Assembly (NCBI RefSeq): GCF_005154805.1
Contig: NZ_CP039727.1
Span: forward strand, 3,655,501-3,719,500
Length of the DNA stretch: 64,000 bases
Source of the DNA: Bacillus sp. S3
GTDB lineage: Bacteria; Bacillota; Bacilli; Bacillales; Cytobacillaceae
Direction: 5' to 3'
The position numbers and the translations under genes were made by a program. Positions 39,308 through 49,192 of this stretch are shown one piece after another (position 1 is the first letter of the stretch; every line of letters begins with the position of its first letter). Under the pieces are notes generated by a model. It was not told the origin of the DNA. It made no database searches and worked only from the letters and a program-made list of their open reading frames with translations.

Positions 39308-40585
39308 TTATTTCTTGTTTTCAACAAGAAAGTTTACTGCTTTTTGAAGTTTAAGATCTGCTTTGATGCCGTCTAAACCGCCAAGAGCTTGGGTAATGGT
39401 GTCTACAGGCATGTTGTAAGTGCCGGCCATTTTCTCAAGTTCTGCATTCACATCTTCTTCAGTCACTTCAAGGTTTTCAGCTTTAGCAATCGCTTCTAAT
39501 GTTAGGTTAATTTTCACGCGCTTTCCAGCTTCTTCCTTCATTTGCTCGCGAAGTGCATTTTCATCTTGACCTGAGAATTGGAAGTATAATTCAAGGTTCA
39601 TACCTTGCATTTGCAGGCGTTGTTCGAATTCTTGAAGCATACGGTTTACTTCGTTAGTCACCATTACTTCTGGAATTTCAACTTCTGCATTTTCTGCAGC
39701 TTTTTCCACTACAGTATCACGAAGGTGGTGTTCAGCTTCATGCTTTTTGCTGTCTTCTAAACGAGTTTTGATTTTTTCTTTTAATGCATCTAATGTTTCC
39801 ACTTCTTCGTCTACATCTTTTGCAAACTCGTCATCTAATGCAGGAAGTTCTTTTCCTTTAATTTCATGAATAGTTACTTTAAATGTAGCTGGCTTACCTG
39901 CAAGCTCTGCTGCATGATATTCTTCTGGGAAAGTTACTTCCACATCTTTCGATTCGCCAGTTGCAACGCCAACTAATTGCTCTTCAAATCCAGGAATGAA
40001 TGATCCTGAACCTAGTTCTAGTGAGTGATTTTCAGCTTTTCCGCCTTCGAACGCTTCACCGTCAACGAATCCTTCAAAGTCAAGAACTACTGTATCACCG
40101 TTTTCAGCTGTACCTTCTTCTTTAACTACAAGCTCAGCTTGACGGTTTTGCATTGTTTCTAATTCTTTTTGTACATCTTCATCTGTAACAGCTGCATCGA
40201 GTTCTTCCACTTCTAAGCCCTTGTATTCGCCTAATTTTACTTCTGGCTTCACTTGAACAGTTGCTTTGAAGATCAAGACTTTGCCTTTTTCCATTTGTTC
40301 GATATCGATATCAGGACGGTCGATTGGCTCGATTCCTGTTTCGTCAATTGCATTTCCGTATGCTTCTGGAAGAAGAATATCTAATGCATCTTGATAAAGT
40401 GATTCTACACCGAAACGCTTTTCGAACATTCCGCGAGGCATTTTCCCTTTACGGAAGCCAGGAACGTTTACTTGTTTTACAACTTTTTGGAATGCTGCGT
40501 CTAAGCCTTCGCTCACCTTTTCAGCATCTACTTCAACTGTAAGGACGCCGCTGTTTCCTTCTAATTTTTCCCATTTTGCTGTCAT
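39308..40585 (-). CDS. tig: Trigger factor
   Basis: Ribosome-associated chaperone and peptidyl-prolyl isomerase, 425 residues. N-terminal ribosome-binding domain with the signature GFRKGKMPR (residues 43-51), FKBP-type PPIase domain (about 160-245, [13 protein letters not shown]) and C-terminal helical chaperone arms. ATG with GGAGGG upstream. Order tig-clpX-lonB-lonA is that of B. subtilis. Confidence 0.97.
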   Translation of the reverse strand: MTAKWEKLEGNSGVLTVEVDAEKVSEGLDAAFQKVVKQVNVPGFRKGKMPRGMFEKRFGVESLYQDALDILLPEAYGNAIDETGIEPIDRPDIDIEQMEKGKVLIFKATVQVKPEVKLGEYKGLEVEELDAAVTDEDVQKELETMQNRQAELVVKEEGTAENGDTVVLDFEGFVDGEAFEGGKAENHSLELGSGSFIPGFEEQLVGVATGESKDVEVTFPEEYHAAELAGKPATFKVTIHEIKGKELPALDDEFAKDVDEEVETLDALKEKIKTRLEDSKKHEAEHHLRDTVVEKAAENAEVEIPEVMVTNEVNRMLQEFEQRLQMQGMNLELYFQFSGQDENALREQMKEEAGKRVKINLTLEAIAKAENLEVTEEDVNAELEKMAGTYNMPVDTITQALGGLDGIKADLKLQKAVNFLVENKK

Positions 40586-40718
40586 ACTTTTTTCCCTCCA
40601 ACAAATCTATTCTCATTTCATTCGATAACGAATTTGAGTCGGAATATGCCTTGTCTATCAAGCCACTTTTCCATCATTTAAATGTAAAATATAGTTTTTT
40701 ACACAATGCAACCCCTAC

Positions 40719-40746
40719 ATTATATCATAGGTTTGCTCTCTTTCAA
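40719..40746 (-). promoter_or_regulatory. SigA-type promoter for tig
   Basis: Minus-strand TTGAAA (40741-40746), 16-bp spacer, TATAAT (40719-40724) with TGA extension. It begins immediately after the ysoA stop codon. Confidence 0.72.
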
Positions 40747-40755
40747 CAGTGAGAC

Positions 40756-41781
40756 CTAAATATTAGGATAGGAAATTTTCTCAATCTCCTCTATTAGAGC
40801 CATTGCCTGCTCTATTTCTTGCAGTTCGGCGCCATATTCATTTGCTAGTTTACTCACTATCGGCTCGATCCCCAAGTATTCTTGGGCTAGTTTATGAAAG
40901 GCCGCCGCCCATGCTGCTGGATCTTCGGGCTCTAATTCAAACGGATAACTGATAAAAAATGTCCGTTCTACCATTCCAATGGTATTTTCAAAGAGACCCG
41001 GATTTTTACTTTCCAAACTATTTTCTAGTATTTTTTTTACCTTTACCATTTTCGGCAGGGTTCTCACTTCAGGCAATTCTGTAGGAATGAAAGTTTTCTC
41101 TTTTAAAAACTTCCTCACGACCAGTTCCTTGTTAATTTCTTGTTCTTTTAAAAGAGTGACCAGCATGGTCTTTACAAAAGAATGGCCAGTATCCGTTTTT
41201 AAGTAGTCTGCAATTTCATCAAGATATGGCCGAATATTTTTCTCCGCCAAACTTGCAACTGCCAGCATTTGTTCATTTAAATTATTTTTTGAAAGGAGCT
41301 GCAGGCTCTGTCTCTCGGGTGCAGGTTCTTCTTCTTCTTCTTCTGGCGGCTGGCGATTTTCGGCCATCCGCCGGCTAAATTGCAGGATGGTTAAAAAATG
41401 ATCATGTTTTTCTGGCGGAATCTCTTTTTCCTCTAGCAACGCCTCGATGGTCATAACAATTTCTTGGTATTCGTGAAGCTGAATCAGCACGGTCAGATAA
41501 AGATCGACCATTTGAAAATAGTCGCCAATTCCTTTTAATAGCATTTCATTTGCAAGGACTTTTGCTTGTTTAAAAGACCCCGCTTCAAAATAGGCAAGGA
41601 CTAGCCCGATTAAAATATCGTCATTTTCCTGATCCAGCTCTCTCGCTTCTTCCAACAGCGATATTGCTTCTTTGAAATTTCTCTTTTCAAGACTTTCTAA
41701 GCCTTTATGGGTTAATCGCTTTTCCAGTCCGGGAAAATAGACCACATTATCTTTCCGTTTCACCTGTTCCCGTTTTTTCAT
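40756..41781 (-). CDS. ysoA: YsoA-like TPR-repeat protein
   Basis: 341-residue cytoplasmic protein from ATG at 41781 (AAGGA 10 bases upstream). Tetratricopeptide repeats cover about residues 20-110 (GLESLEKRNFKEAISLLEEARELD), followed by an acidic stretch (EEEEEEPAPE) and a C-terminal region of unknown fold. In B. subtilis ysoA lies directly upstream of tig, as here. Function unknown; TPRs imply protein binding. Confidence 0.85.
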   Translation of the reverse strand: MKKREQVKRKDNVVYFPGLEKRLTHKGLESLEKRNFKEAISLLEEARELDQENDDILIGLVLAYFEAGSFKQAKVLANEMLLKGIGDYFQMVDLYLTVLIQLHEYQEIVMTIEALLEEKEIPPEKHDHFLTILQFSRRMAENRQPPEEEEEEPAPERQSLQLLSKNNLNEQMLAVASLAEKNIRPYLDEIADYLKTDTGHSFVKTMLVTLLKEQEINKELVVRKFLKEKTFIPTELPEVRTLPKMVKVKKILENSLESKNPGLFENTIGMVERTFFISYPFELEPEDPAAWAAAFHKLAQEYLGIEPIVSKLANEYGAELQEIEQAMALIEEIEKISYPNI

Positions 41782-41835
41782 TCCATATCCGTCCTTCAGT
41801 ATGTCGTTGAAAAATAGTGTAGCACATATAAAATA

Positions 41836-41864
41836 CAAAAAAAACTCACCTGCACTGGTGAGTT
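41836..41864 (-). terminator. Terminator of tRNA-Arg gene
   Basis: 8-bp stem AACTCACC / GGTGAGTT with a 6-base loop and T8 on the minus strand, 25 bp downstream of the tRNA 3' end. Confidence 0.85.
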
Positions 41865-41888
41865 GGAAATTCTGGTATGTAGTTTAAA

Positions 41889-41965
41889 TGGCGTCCCAGG
41901 AGAGATTCGAACTCCCGACCGTACGCTTAGAAGGCGTATGCTCTATCCGGCTGAGCTACTGGGAC
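41889..41965 (-). tRNA. tRNA-Arg (anticodon TCT)
   Basis: 77-nt cloverleaf on the minus strand: acceptor GTCCCAG / CTGGGAC, D-arm with AGCTCAGCCGGATAGAGC, anticodon loop CTTCTAA (anticodon TCT, decoding AGA/AGG), T-arm GGGAG TTCGAAT CTCTC, discriminator G and an encoded CCA (41889-41891). A single isolated tRNA gene with its own terminator. Confidence 0.97.
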
Positions 41966-42075
41966 TTAACAGTGTATCAAAGACAAGATTTATTATATTA
42001 TCATACCATCTAAAAGTCAACTGGTTTTTAATCATTTTTTAATTAATGAAAGGGGAATGACAATCCCCCTCATGT

Positions 42076-42588
42076 TTACAGTACAAATTCCCTGGCCAAG
42101 TCTTTCATTTCGTGGCCGTTTACTTCAAATACTGACAGCTTTATTCGATCGTTTAACAAATGAAGGATAACATAAGTTTTTTCCAAACGCTCACGCGGAA
42201 GGAGGATGCTTCCAGGGTTCAAAAATAAGGTCTCGTCAATCATTTCAGCCCCAAGGACATGTGAGTGACCAAAGCAGACGATATCGGCATTTACTTCCTT
42301 TGCCTTATATTTTAGATTCATTAATGTTGATTTCACGGAGTAGCGGTGTCCATGTGTAATAAAAATTTTTCGCCCAGCTGCCTCAGCAGTTGTTTCCATT
42401 GGATAACCGCCGCCGAAATCACAATTCCCCATTACGGTTAAGTAACCGGAAATGGCTTTGTCATCATGTGCTAACTGCGAATCACCGCAGTGGATCATTA
42501 AATCAACTTCGTTTAAATGTCTTTCCCTTACCATTTCTAGTTCCTTCGTCAATCCGTGGCTATCGCTTATCACTAGCACCTTGCTCAT
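42076..42588 (-). CDS. ysnB: YsnB, YfcE/MJ0936-family phosphodiesterase
   Basis: Calcineurin-like metallophosphoesterase of 170 residues. Metal motifs D-x-H in ISDSHG (residues 7-11), GDS in HCGDSQ, GNCD and the C-terminal GHSH in FGHSHVLG are all present. The family includes cyclic-nucleotide phosphodiesterases; the natural substrate of YsnB is not known. Its ATG overlaps the ysnA stop. Confidence 0.92.
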   Translation of the reverse strand: MSKVLVISDSHGLTKELEMVRERHLNEVDLMIHCGDSQLAHDDKAISGYLTVMGNCDFGGGYPMETTAEAAGRKIFITHGHRYSVKSTLMNLKYKAKEVNADIVCFGHSHVLGAEMIDETLFLNPGSILLPRERLEKTYVILHLLNDRIKLSVFEVNGHEMKDLAREFVL

Positions 42589-43196
42589 GACTGTTTTGCA
42601 CTCTCCAAAATGGAATCCAAAATTACATCCAGCTTTTTCAAGGCATTGGCCCTGTGGCTGATCGAATTTTTTTCATCTGAAGACAGCTCCGCCATGGCCA
42701 CTCCTTTTTCCGGCACATAAAAAACCGGGTCATACCCAAAGCCATTTGACCCGCGGGGGGCTTCAAGAATCCGTCCTTCACAGGAGCCTGACACCGTCCG
42801 CGTTTCTTTTCCGGGAATTGCTATTGCCAACGCACAGTAAAATCTTGCCGATCTCTCGCTTTCAGGGACACCCTGCAACTCCGATAGCACTTTATCCGTG
42901 TTGTTTTGGTCATTTTTTGGCTCGCCTGCATAACGGGCAGAATAGATTCCCGGTTTGCCTTCTAGTGCGTCCACCATTAGGCCGGAATCATCGCCAATGA
43001 CCATTTTATTAAGTGCTTGGGAAACCGCTTCAGCTTTGAGGATGGCATTTTCTTCAAAGGTTGTACCTGTTTCTTCTACTTCAGGAATTTCGGGAAAATC
43101 AAGCAATGTCTTCACTTCGATTCCTCTGTTTGCAAAAATATGTTCAAACTCCCGTGCTTTTCCGGGATTTTTTGTTGCAATAATCACTTCATTCAT
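42585..43196 (-). CDS. ysnA: dITP/XTP pyrophosphatase (RdgB/HAM1 family)
   Basis: Removes ITP, dITP and XTP from the nucleotide pool. 203 residues with N-terminal [11 protein letters not shown], metal-binding E in [15 protein letters not shown], and the family hallmarks GDDSGL and GFGYDPVF. Middle gene of the rph-ysnA-ysnB cluster. AGAGG ribosome site. Confidence 0.95.
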   Translation of the reverse strand: MNEVIIATKNPGKAREFEHIFANRGIEVKTLLDFPEIPEVEETGTTFEENAILKAEAVSQALNKMVIGDDSGLMVDALEGKPGIYSARYAGEPKNDQNNTDKVLSELQGVPESERSARFYCALAIAIPGKETRTVSGSCEGRILEAPRGSNGFGYDPVFYVPEKGVAMAELSSDEKNSISHRANALKKLDVILDSILESAKQS

Positions 43197-43249
43197 TAAT
43201 AATCGCCTCTTTTAATAAATCATTTTTAGTTGAAAAATTGTTTTTTGAG

Positions 43250-43330
43250 TAGATCGCTAATTGAATTGTATTATCAGCTGATTGAAATACGTTATCCGCT
43301 GATTGAATCCGGTTATCCGCTAATTAGCCT
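43250..43330. repeat. 21-bp-spaced CGCTGAT array C (rph-ysnA gap)
   Basis: Four units on the plus strand, best copy TTATCCGCTGATTGAA. CCGCTGATT-equivalent starts at 43254, 43275, 43296 and 43317, exactly 21 bp apart. The consensus is the reverse complement of array B. It lies between rph and ysnA, which are otherwise a tight co-directional cluster. Confidence 0.85.
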
Positions 43331-43361
43331 ATCTTTTTTCAAAATCACTACAAAATTAAGG

Positions 43362-44117
43362 TTATTTCTTCCGTCTGCCCTCTATTTTTCGCATAATTTC
43401 CTCGCCCAATGCCGCTTTTTGGTGTTCAAACAGTTCCGTCAGCCCTGCTTGCGCCGCATCCAGCAAGCCTTGCAGTTGATTGTAGGAAAAGGTTGATTCT
43501 TCGCCGGTTCCTTGCAGCTCAACAAACTCGCCGCTTCCGGTCATCACGATATTCATATCGACGTGGGCCTTGGAGTCCTCAGCATAGTTTAAGTCGAGCA
43601 CAACTCCGCCATCTCCCAAGATTCCGACGCTCGTTGCCGCTAAATAATCGGTAATCGGAAATTTTGAAAATGACTTTTTTTCAGCTAATGCATTCAAAGC
43701 AAGTGCCATCGCGACGAATGCACCAGTGATGGAGGCAGTCCTTGTTCCGCCATCTGCTTGAATGACATCACAATCAATCCAAACCGTCCGCTCGCCGATT
43801 GCACCAAGGTCGACAATCGCCCTTAGTGCACGGCCGATCAGCCGCTGAATTTCCATTGTGCGCCCGGATACCTTTCCTTTTGATGATTCGCGGATGTTTC
43901 TTGATTCCGTAGCTCTTGGAAGCATCGAATATTCAGCTGTTATCCAGCCCTTGCCTTCACCCCTCATAAACGGAGGAACCCGTTCTTCAATGCTCGCTGA
44001 ACAAATCACCTTTGTATTCCCAACAGAAATAAGGACAGAACCTTCTGGGTGGATTAAATAATTTGTTTCAATATGTATAGGTCTTAGCTGTAATGGCTCT
44101 CTTCCATCGACGCGCAC
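43362..44117 (-). CDS. rph: Ribonuclease PH
   Basis: Phosphorolytic 3'-5' exoribonuclease trimming tRNA precursors. 251 residues from GTG at 44117, supported by AAGGAGG 7 bases upstream and by the family start [V/M][13 protein letters not shown]; the longer frame to 44288 has no ribosome site and is not homologous. Family motifs [27 protein letters not shown] and [18 protein letters not shown] are present. Confidence 0.96.
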   Translation of the reverse strand: MRVDGREPLQLRPIHIETNYLIHPEGSVLISVGNTKVICSASIEERVPPFMRGEGKGWITAEYSMLPRATESRNIRESSKGKVSGRTMEIQRLIGRALRAIVDLGAIGERTVWIDCDVIQADGGTRTASITGAFVAMALALNALAEKKSFSKFPITDYLAATSVGILGDGGVVLDLNYAEDSKAHVDMNIVMTGSGEFVELQGTGEESTFSYNQLQGLLDAAQAGLTELFEHQKAALGEEIMRKIEGRRKK

Positions 44118-44150
44118 AAACCTTCCTCCTTCAGCGTATACTATTTTTTC

Positions 44151-44183
44151 AAATAAAGAAGAGGCGGCACTAAGCCAACCTCT
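44151..44183 (-). terminator. Weak terminator-like hairpin between gerM and rph
   Basis: Stem AGAGG-TTGGC / GCCGCCTCT with one bulge and a G-U pair, followed on the minus strand by a short T-rich stretch (TCTTTATTTG). May attenuate rather than stop gerM transcription into rph. Confidence 0.4.
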
Positions 44184-44220
44184 CTTATTGTCCACTATAT
44201 AGTATAACAAAAATGTTTTT

Positions 44221-45276
44221 TTAAAAACTACCTGTATTGACTTTTTCCGGACGTGTGACCGGCTCCGATAATTTTTTCCCTTTATCATTCTTTATTTCAG
44301 CTTTACCGTCAACCTGAATCGCCACTTTTTCAACTCCTTGCTGTTCCGTTAAGGAGAGCACGATAGTATCTAGTAATGATTGTGAAATCTCCATTTTCTC
44401 AGAACTATCTAAAATGTTCTTATTGAAGTTCAAGGTGACTGTTCCGTCTTGATATTTTGGAGCCTCAAGCAATTTCACATCAGAAACAAACTCAGACGCA
44501 AGAGTAGATTTTCCGCTTGGCCCTTTAATTAGTTCGTTAACGACCGCAGCATATTGATCCTTCTCGTTATTGCTAATTCGGCGAGTGACAGGAACATAGT
44601 AGTAGGAGCCCTCTTCACCACCAATATAATACACAGTAACAGGCTTCGTATTGGTAATATCGACGACATCGTTTGTATCAATATTGATTCCTGTCGCTCT
44701 TGATAGATTTTGGCTGATTGGGGTGCCATTGACTGGCATTTCTGTCAGTTCATGCCCGTTCATTTTCAATTTGACCGATTTGACATTATCAAATTGCGTT
44801 AGCGTCCATGTGACCGATTGAAGTATCTTCATCTCATCTTCCGGTTTATAATCCTTAAATTCTTTTGAAAAATCAACCGTTGCAACGCCTGTTTCTTTAT
44901 CAATGTTGACGGAGAGCTCTGTATCCTCAGGGAGGACGGCTCTAAAATCATTTGGGAGCATGTTCGTTACTGGACCATTTGCTACCAAATACTGAAGTGC
45001 TTGTGTTGCAACAGAAGCTTTTTTCGGCAAGTCTAATGTTTGCGGGACGACGTAACCGTCCTTATCAATTAAATATAGTTCAGTCTTGATGACGTCCTCT
45101 GCCTTGGCCTTTTCTTTAGCAGCTGTTTCCTTGCTTACTGATTTTTCGGTGACCGTCACACTTTTTGGCGGATCGATTTTCTTTTCTTTTTCCCCGCCAA
45201 ACAAGCCGCAGCCGGAAAGCAATACTGTTGAGGTAAGCACCGTTACACCCAGGATTTTGGCTTTATTTTTAGACAC
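44221..45276 (-). CDS. gerM: GerM sporulation/germination lipoprotein
   Basis: Mother-cell lipoprotein required for normal sporulation and germination. 351 residues with a signal peptide and lipobox LLSGC (lipidated C23), then two GerMN domains (about 80-190 and 225-330; [22 protein letters not shown] and [22 protein letters not shown]). GTG start with GGGGGG 7 bases upstream. Located between racE and rph as in B. subtilis. Confidence 0.95.
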   Translation of the reverse strand: MSKNKAKILGVTVLTSTVLLSGCGLFGGEKEKKIDPPKSVTVTEKSVSKETAAKEKAKAEDVIKTELYLIDKDGYVVPQTLDLPKKASVATQALQYLVANGPVTNMLPNDFRAVLPEDTELSVNIDKETGVATVDFSKEFKDYKPEDEMKILQSVTWTLTQFDNVKSVKLKMNGHELTEMPVNGTPISQNLSRATGINIDTNDVVDITNTKPVTVYYIGGEEGSYYYVPVTRRISNNEKDQYAAVVNELIKGPSGKSTLASEFVSDVKLLEAPKYQDGTVTLNFNKNILDSSEKMEISQSLLDTIVLSLTEQQGVEKVAIQVDGKAEIKNDKGKKLSEPVTRPEKVNTGSF

Positions 45277-45369
45277 ATTAATTCCCCCCTAAGACAGTTT
45301 GTACTATCATATATACGAGCTATATGCGAAATTAGACCGCTTAGTGAAAGAAAAATAGAATAAATTTAT

Positions 45370-45398
45370 AAAAAAAGCCCCTATCATTGATAGGAACT
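45370..45398 (-). terminator. Terminator of racE
   Basis: 10-bp stem (two G-U pairs, 45389-45398 with 45376-45385), 3-base loop and T-run on the minus strand, starting at the last base of the racE stop. Confidence 0.75.
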
Positions 45399-46192
45399 CA
45401 TAGTTTTATTTTATTCACATGATCAACTGGGATCCCCAGCCACTGGGAGGCAATTTTTGAAAAAAGCCTTTTTGAGCCGGTTGTATAAAACTCATGCTCC
45501 GGCACAGACTCTAATTCATCGAGCTGCCCACTGTATTGAAGGATCGCACTAATTTCATGGGCTGTTTCGTCACCGGAACTAATGACATGTACCGTTTCGC
45601 CCATAACATTTTTTATCAGCGGTTCCAGCAAAGGATAATGTGTGCAGCCTAAAATCAAGGTATCCAAATGTTGGTTTAATAACGGCTTTAACGCCTCATC
45701 CACTATTCTTTCGGCAATCGGTCCATTATATTCGCCGCTTTCCACGAGGGGGACAAATTTAGGGCAGGCATGACTAGTAACAAAAAGACGGCTGTTTAGC
45801 GATTTTAATGCCTTTTCATAGGCACCACTTTTAACTGTGCCCACTGTGCCGATAATGCCAACTCGATAGTTTTTCGTCCGCTTAATGGCTGCACGTGCCC
45901 CGGGATTAATTACCCCGAGAACAGGGATCGGCAATTCCTTGCGAATCTCATCAAGTGCCGCTGCAGTTGCGGTATTGCAAGCAATCACCAGCATTTTGAT
46001 GTTTTTTTCTAATAAAAAAGCGGTCATTTCCCAAGTGAATCTCTTTACTTCCTGCCTCGATCTTGGACCATAGGGGCAGCGGGCAGTATCCCCCAAATAA
46101 ATGATTTTCTCGTTTGGAAGCTGTCTAATAATTTCTTTGGCAACGGTTAATCCACCGACACCGGAATCTATTACACCTATTGGTTGTTTCAA
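45398..46192 (-). CDS. racE: Glutamate racemase
   Basis: Makes D-glutamate for peptidoglycan. 264 residues with the two catalytic cysteines in [11 protein letters not shown] (near residue 73) and LGCTHYPLL (near residue 184), and the N-terminal [16 protein letters not shown] start with GAGG 8 bases upstream, giving the usual family N-terminus. Follows the marR gene by 15 bp. Confidence 0.96.
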   Translation of the reverse strand: MKQPIGVIDSGVGGLTVAKEIIRQLPNEKIIYLGDTARCPYGPRSRQEVKRFTWEMTAFLLEKNIKMLVIACNTATAAALDEIRKELPIPVLGVINPGARAAIKRTKNYRVGIIGTVGTVKSGAYEKALKSLNSRLFVTSHACPKFVPLVESGEYNGPIAERIVDEALKPLLNQHLDTLILGCTHYPLLEPLIKNVMGETVHVISSGDETAHEISAILQYSGQLDELESVPEHEFYTTGSKRLFSKIASQWLGIPVDHVNKIKL

Positions 46193-46207
46193 ACATCTCG
46201 CCTCATT

Positions 46208-46657
46208 CTAACGCATTTCCTGATGAAGTTTCATCAGACCGGTTTGAAGAAGTTGAATTTCTTCCGTTGAGAAATTTTTTAACACTTCTTCCAAATAAAC
46301 TTGTCGTTTTTTGATGACTTCATCAATAATTCTCTTACCTTCTTCAAGCAAGTGAATCCTTACCACTCGACGGTCACTTGGATTCTTCACCCGTTCTACA
46401 AGTAAATTCTTCTCCATCCGATCGACAAGGTCTGTCGTCGTACTGCAGGCCAAATACATTTTATTCGATAGCTCACCGATGGTCATATCGCCCTCTTCAA
46501 AAAGCCATTGCAAGGCCACAAATTGGGGAGGAGTAATCTTATAATGACTTAACATTTCTCTGCCCTTTTGTTTGATAATACCAGATATATAACGTAAATC
46601 CTTTTCAATATTAGCAAAAATCTCCTCAGTACCTTTTTGCGGATTTTCGAGTTCCAT
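46208..46657 (-). CDS. ysmB: YsmB, MarR-family transcriptional regulator
   Basis: 149-residue winged-helix regulator. The recognition region GELSNKMYLACSTTTDLVDRMEKNLLVERVKNPSDRRVVRIHLLEEGK is a classic MarR wing. Probably co-transcribed with racE. Ligand and targets are unknown. Confidence 0.92.
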   Translation of the reverse strand: MELENPQKGTEEIFANIEKDLRYISGIIKQKGREMLSHYKITPPQFVALQWLFEEGDMTIGELSNKMYLACSTTTDLVDRMEKNLLVERVKNPSDRRVVRIHLLEEGKRIIDEVIKKRQVYLEEVLKNFSTEEIQLLQTGLMKLHQEMR

Positions 46658-46888
46658 TGATTTAACACTCCTAAAATATGCTTATCCTCAAGGCCAATTA
46701 TTTAAAAAATTCTTAGTAAAATAATTTTAGCTTGTCTTTATTTTCACCTTTTTCCGGCAAAATTTCAAGCTGAAACTGTTCGAAAACTACTTAGCCTTTT
46801 GATCCAATCAAATTAGTTTCACATTCATTGGAGATATTATAGAATGATGAACAGATAAAGTGACTTCAATACAGTGGGGGTTTTTCTC

Positions 46889-47188
46889 ATGCAGATCAAC
46901 ATAAGTAATGCAGCTATAAAGTGGTTTCAGGAAGAAGTGGGATTAAAAAAGGGGAATAAAGTGAGGTTCTACACGCAAATTTACGGGAGCAGTCCTGTAC
47001 AAGAAAATTTCGCCTTGGGGTTTACAGTCGATAATGAACCGGTCGATATGTCTGTGAAAACCGAAATAGAAGGAATTACTTTTTTCATTGAAGGAACAGA
47101 TTTATGGTTTTTTAATGGACATGATTTACATGTTGATTACAATCCACAAAAAGATGAAGTGGAATATAGTTATACAATAAGTGAATAA
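46889..47188 (+). CDS. HesB/YneR-like small protein
   Basis: 99-residue plus-strand protein from ATG at 46889 (GGGGG 8 bases upstream; the GTG 15 bases earlier lies inside the ribosome site). It resembles the IscA/HesB fold (MQINISNAAIKWFQEEVGL ... VRFYTQIYG ... LGFTVDNEP) but has none of the three iron-sulfur ligand cysteines, as in the YneR/YqkB-type Bacillus paralogues. Function unknown. Confidence 0.85.
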   Translation: MQINISNAAIKWFQEEVGLKKGNKVRFYTQIYGSSPVQENFALGFTVDNEPVDMSVKTEIEGITFFIEGTDLWFFNGHDLHVDYNPQKDEVEYSYTISE

Positions 47189-47197
47189 ACAAATATA

Positions 47198-47226
47198 CCG
47201 GCTTCCAATTGGATGCCGGATTTTTT
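47198..47226 (+). terminator. Terminator after HesB-like gene
   Basis: 9-bp stem CCGGCTTCC / GGATGCCGG (one mismatch), 4-base loop, then T6 on the plus strand. It lies between convergent genes and precedes the kinase stop by 30 bp. Confidence 0.82.
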
Positions 47227-47255
47227 CACTTCAAGCACTTCCCTCAAGGGAATGG

Positions 47256-49112
47256 CTACTTCTGGTTATATCTTGCCATCGGTAAAATAACTTCTATGAT
47301 GGTACCTTTTTGATCACTCCAGAAATGAATCGTACCCTCATGATTTTCAATAATATGTTTGGATATCATGATTCCTAAACCGGTGCCGTCCTCCTTTGTA
47401 GTAAAAAACGGCTCCCCCAGGCGTTTTAAAATATGCTGAGGCATCCCGCTGCCGGTATCTTTAAAGAGCAGCTTTACCTTATTGAAACTATATTTTTTCA
47501 GTTCAATGGTAATGATGCCGCCTTTTGGCATTGCTTCAATGGCATTTTTTAAGATATTGATAAACACCTGTTTTAACTGATTCTTATCACCATTGATGGT
47601 GATATTTTTAGAGCTGTAAATCGTTTCAATACGGACACCATTCATGATTGCCTGGGTATCTATTAACATTTTCACACTTTCAATTAGCTTGATTAAATCT
47701 ACTGTTTCAAACTTTAGCTCGTGAGGCTTGGAAAGTACTAATAACTCACTTAGAATTAGCTCGATTCGATCCATCTCAGATTGGATGATCTCAAAGTAAT
47801 TTTGATTATGATCTGATTGTGCCTCCATTAATTGAAGAAACCCTTTAATAGCAGTAAGCGGATTACGAACTTCATGAGCAATCCCTGCAGCCAGCTGCCC
47901 CGCCACATTTAACTTTTCGGAGTTGAGTAATAGTTCTTGTGTCTTTTTCCGTTCCATGATATCCCTAAAGATAATATGTCTCGCTGGTTTATTCTGGAAA
48001 ATAGTAGGTAACTCTTTTACCTCCGCTACAAAAACAGTGCCATCCAAACGGATTAGTTTAAATTCCAAAAAGTCTGTAGCTTCCCCTCTTAACACAACTT
48101 GAATTCGTTCTTTTGCAATCTCTTGATAATCCGGATGGATGATGTCGGAAATCCCGATATTATAAATATCTTCTTTATTTGCTGCTCCTAATAATGTGGC
48201 TGCTGTTTCATTTATATAAAGGAACTGATCGCCACTTGCGATAAACACAGCATCAGGTGAGTACTCAACAATGTCACGATAGGTTTCTTCTCGTTTTTTC
48301 GCTTCTTCTTCCACCTTTGTCTGTGCCGAAATATCTCTAAGAACACTAACCACCTCAAGCACATGACGGGTTTCAGGATCAATAATCGGTTTACAAATAG
48401 ACTCTACCCAAACAAAATCTCCGTCTTTTTTCAAAATACGATAGCATTCTCTGCCGTTTTCCAGGGTGCTGAGGACTTTTTTTCGATTATAATAAGCGTT
48501 TTTTGCATCATCAGGATGAATGAAGGCAAAACTATTTTGATTGACCACTTCATCGGCAGTATAACCGAGAATATGGACACAGGATGGTGATACGTAGAGG
48601 ATTTCCCCCTTTAAATTCGTGCTAATGATCAGATCTAAAACATTATCCGTTAGGATCTTGTGCATTTCTTCCACTTTTCTTACTTCTTCTTTTCTTCTCT
48701 TTAATTCAGTTATATCCCTGGCAACAGCACAAACACCTGTTATTTGATTATTCACACTAATTGGGACATTTGTAATATTTAAATCAACCAGTTCCCCGTT
48801 TTTACTCGTCATTTTACAATCATAATTTTGAAATTGGCCAAGAACGGCTTTATGAAAATGATGAAATACTTTATTTACATAATTAATAGGAAAAAGAAAT
48901 TGGAGCTTCACCTGTTTCGCTGCTTCTGCTTCATATCCCGAAAGTCTTTCAAACTTAGGGTTCACTTGCACAATATTTCCTTCAATATCCAAGATAAAAA
49001 TACCATCGAGGTTATCAGTGAACAATGTTTCACACCTGCTCCTATTTTCATCTAGAAATTCTAACAAAAGCATTCTCTTCTCGTTTTTAATTGTTTCAAC
49101 AGGACCGTTCAT
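47256..49112 (-). CDS. Triple-PAS sensor histidine kinase (sporulation-kinase-like)
   Basis: Soluble 618-residue kinase without membrane segments. Three PAS domains with PAC motifs (about 28-135, 148-262, 280-385), a HisKA domain with phospho-acceptor H413 in AGIAHEVRNPLTAIKGFLQLM and an HATPase domain with N-box NILKNAIEAMP and G-boxes DTGSGMP and GTGLGI. The sequence around H413 is that of Spo0F-type KinA/KinE kinases. No response regulator is adjacent, consistent with a phosphorelay orphan. It is extra relative to the B. subtilis gerE-ysmB neighbourhood. The upstream leader has a terminator 39 bp before the start. Confidence 0.93.
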   Translation of the reverse strand: MNGPVETIKNEKRMLLLEFLDENRSRCETLFTDNLDGIFILDIEGNIVQVNPKFERLSGYEAEAAKQVKLQFLFPINYVNKVFHHFHKAVLGQFQNYDCKMTSKNGELVDLNITNVPISVNNQITGVCAVARDITELKRRKEEVRKVEEMHKILTDNVLDLIISTNLKGEILYVSPSCVHILGYTADEVVNQNSFAFIHPDDAKNAYYNRKKVLSTLENGRECYRILKKDGDFVWVESICKPIIDPETRHVLEVVSVLRDISAQTKVEEEAKKREETYRDIVEYSPDAVFIASGDQFLYINETAATLLGAANKEDIYNIGISDIIHPDYQEIAKERIQVVLRGEATDFLEFKLIRLDGTVFVAEVKELPTIFQNKPARHIIFRDIMERKKTQELLLNSEKLNVAGQLAAGIAHEVRNPLTAIKGFLQLMEAQSDHNQNYFEIIQSEMDRIELILSELLVLSKPHELKFETVDLIKLIESVKMLIDTQAIMNGVRIETIYSSKNITINGDKNQLKQVFINILKNAIEAMPKGGIITIELKKYSFNKVKLLFKDTGSGMPQHILKRLGEPFFTTKEDGTGLGIMISKHIIENHEGTIHFWSDQKGTIIEVILPMARYNQK

Positions 49113-49150
49113 CTCTCTCTATCAGTTCCTTTCCCGGCGATTTTAATTAA

Positions 49151-49192
49151 AAAATAAAAAGCCAAGATGAGTAAGACTCCCCATCTTGGCTT
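49151..49192 (-). terminator. Terminator or attenuator in the kinase leader
   Basis: Perfect 11-bp stem AAGCCAAGATG / CATCTTGGCTT with T-rich tail on the minus strand (49151-49160). It sits between the upstream region and the kinase start and is not needed for gerE, which has its own terminator at 49530-49570. Confidence 0.8.

Noticed and set aside
43230..43496. Plus-strand ORF of 88 codons with 7-residue repeats (YPLIESG-like)
   Set aside because: The repeat is a by-product of the 21-bp DNA array; the frame runs into the antisense of rph and arrays with 20-bp steps do not keep a frame.
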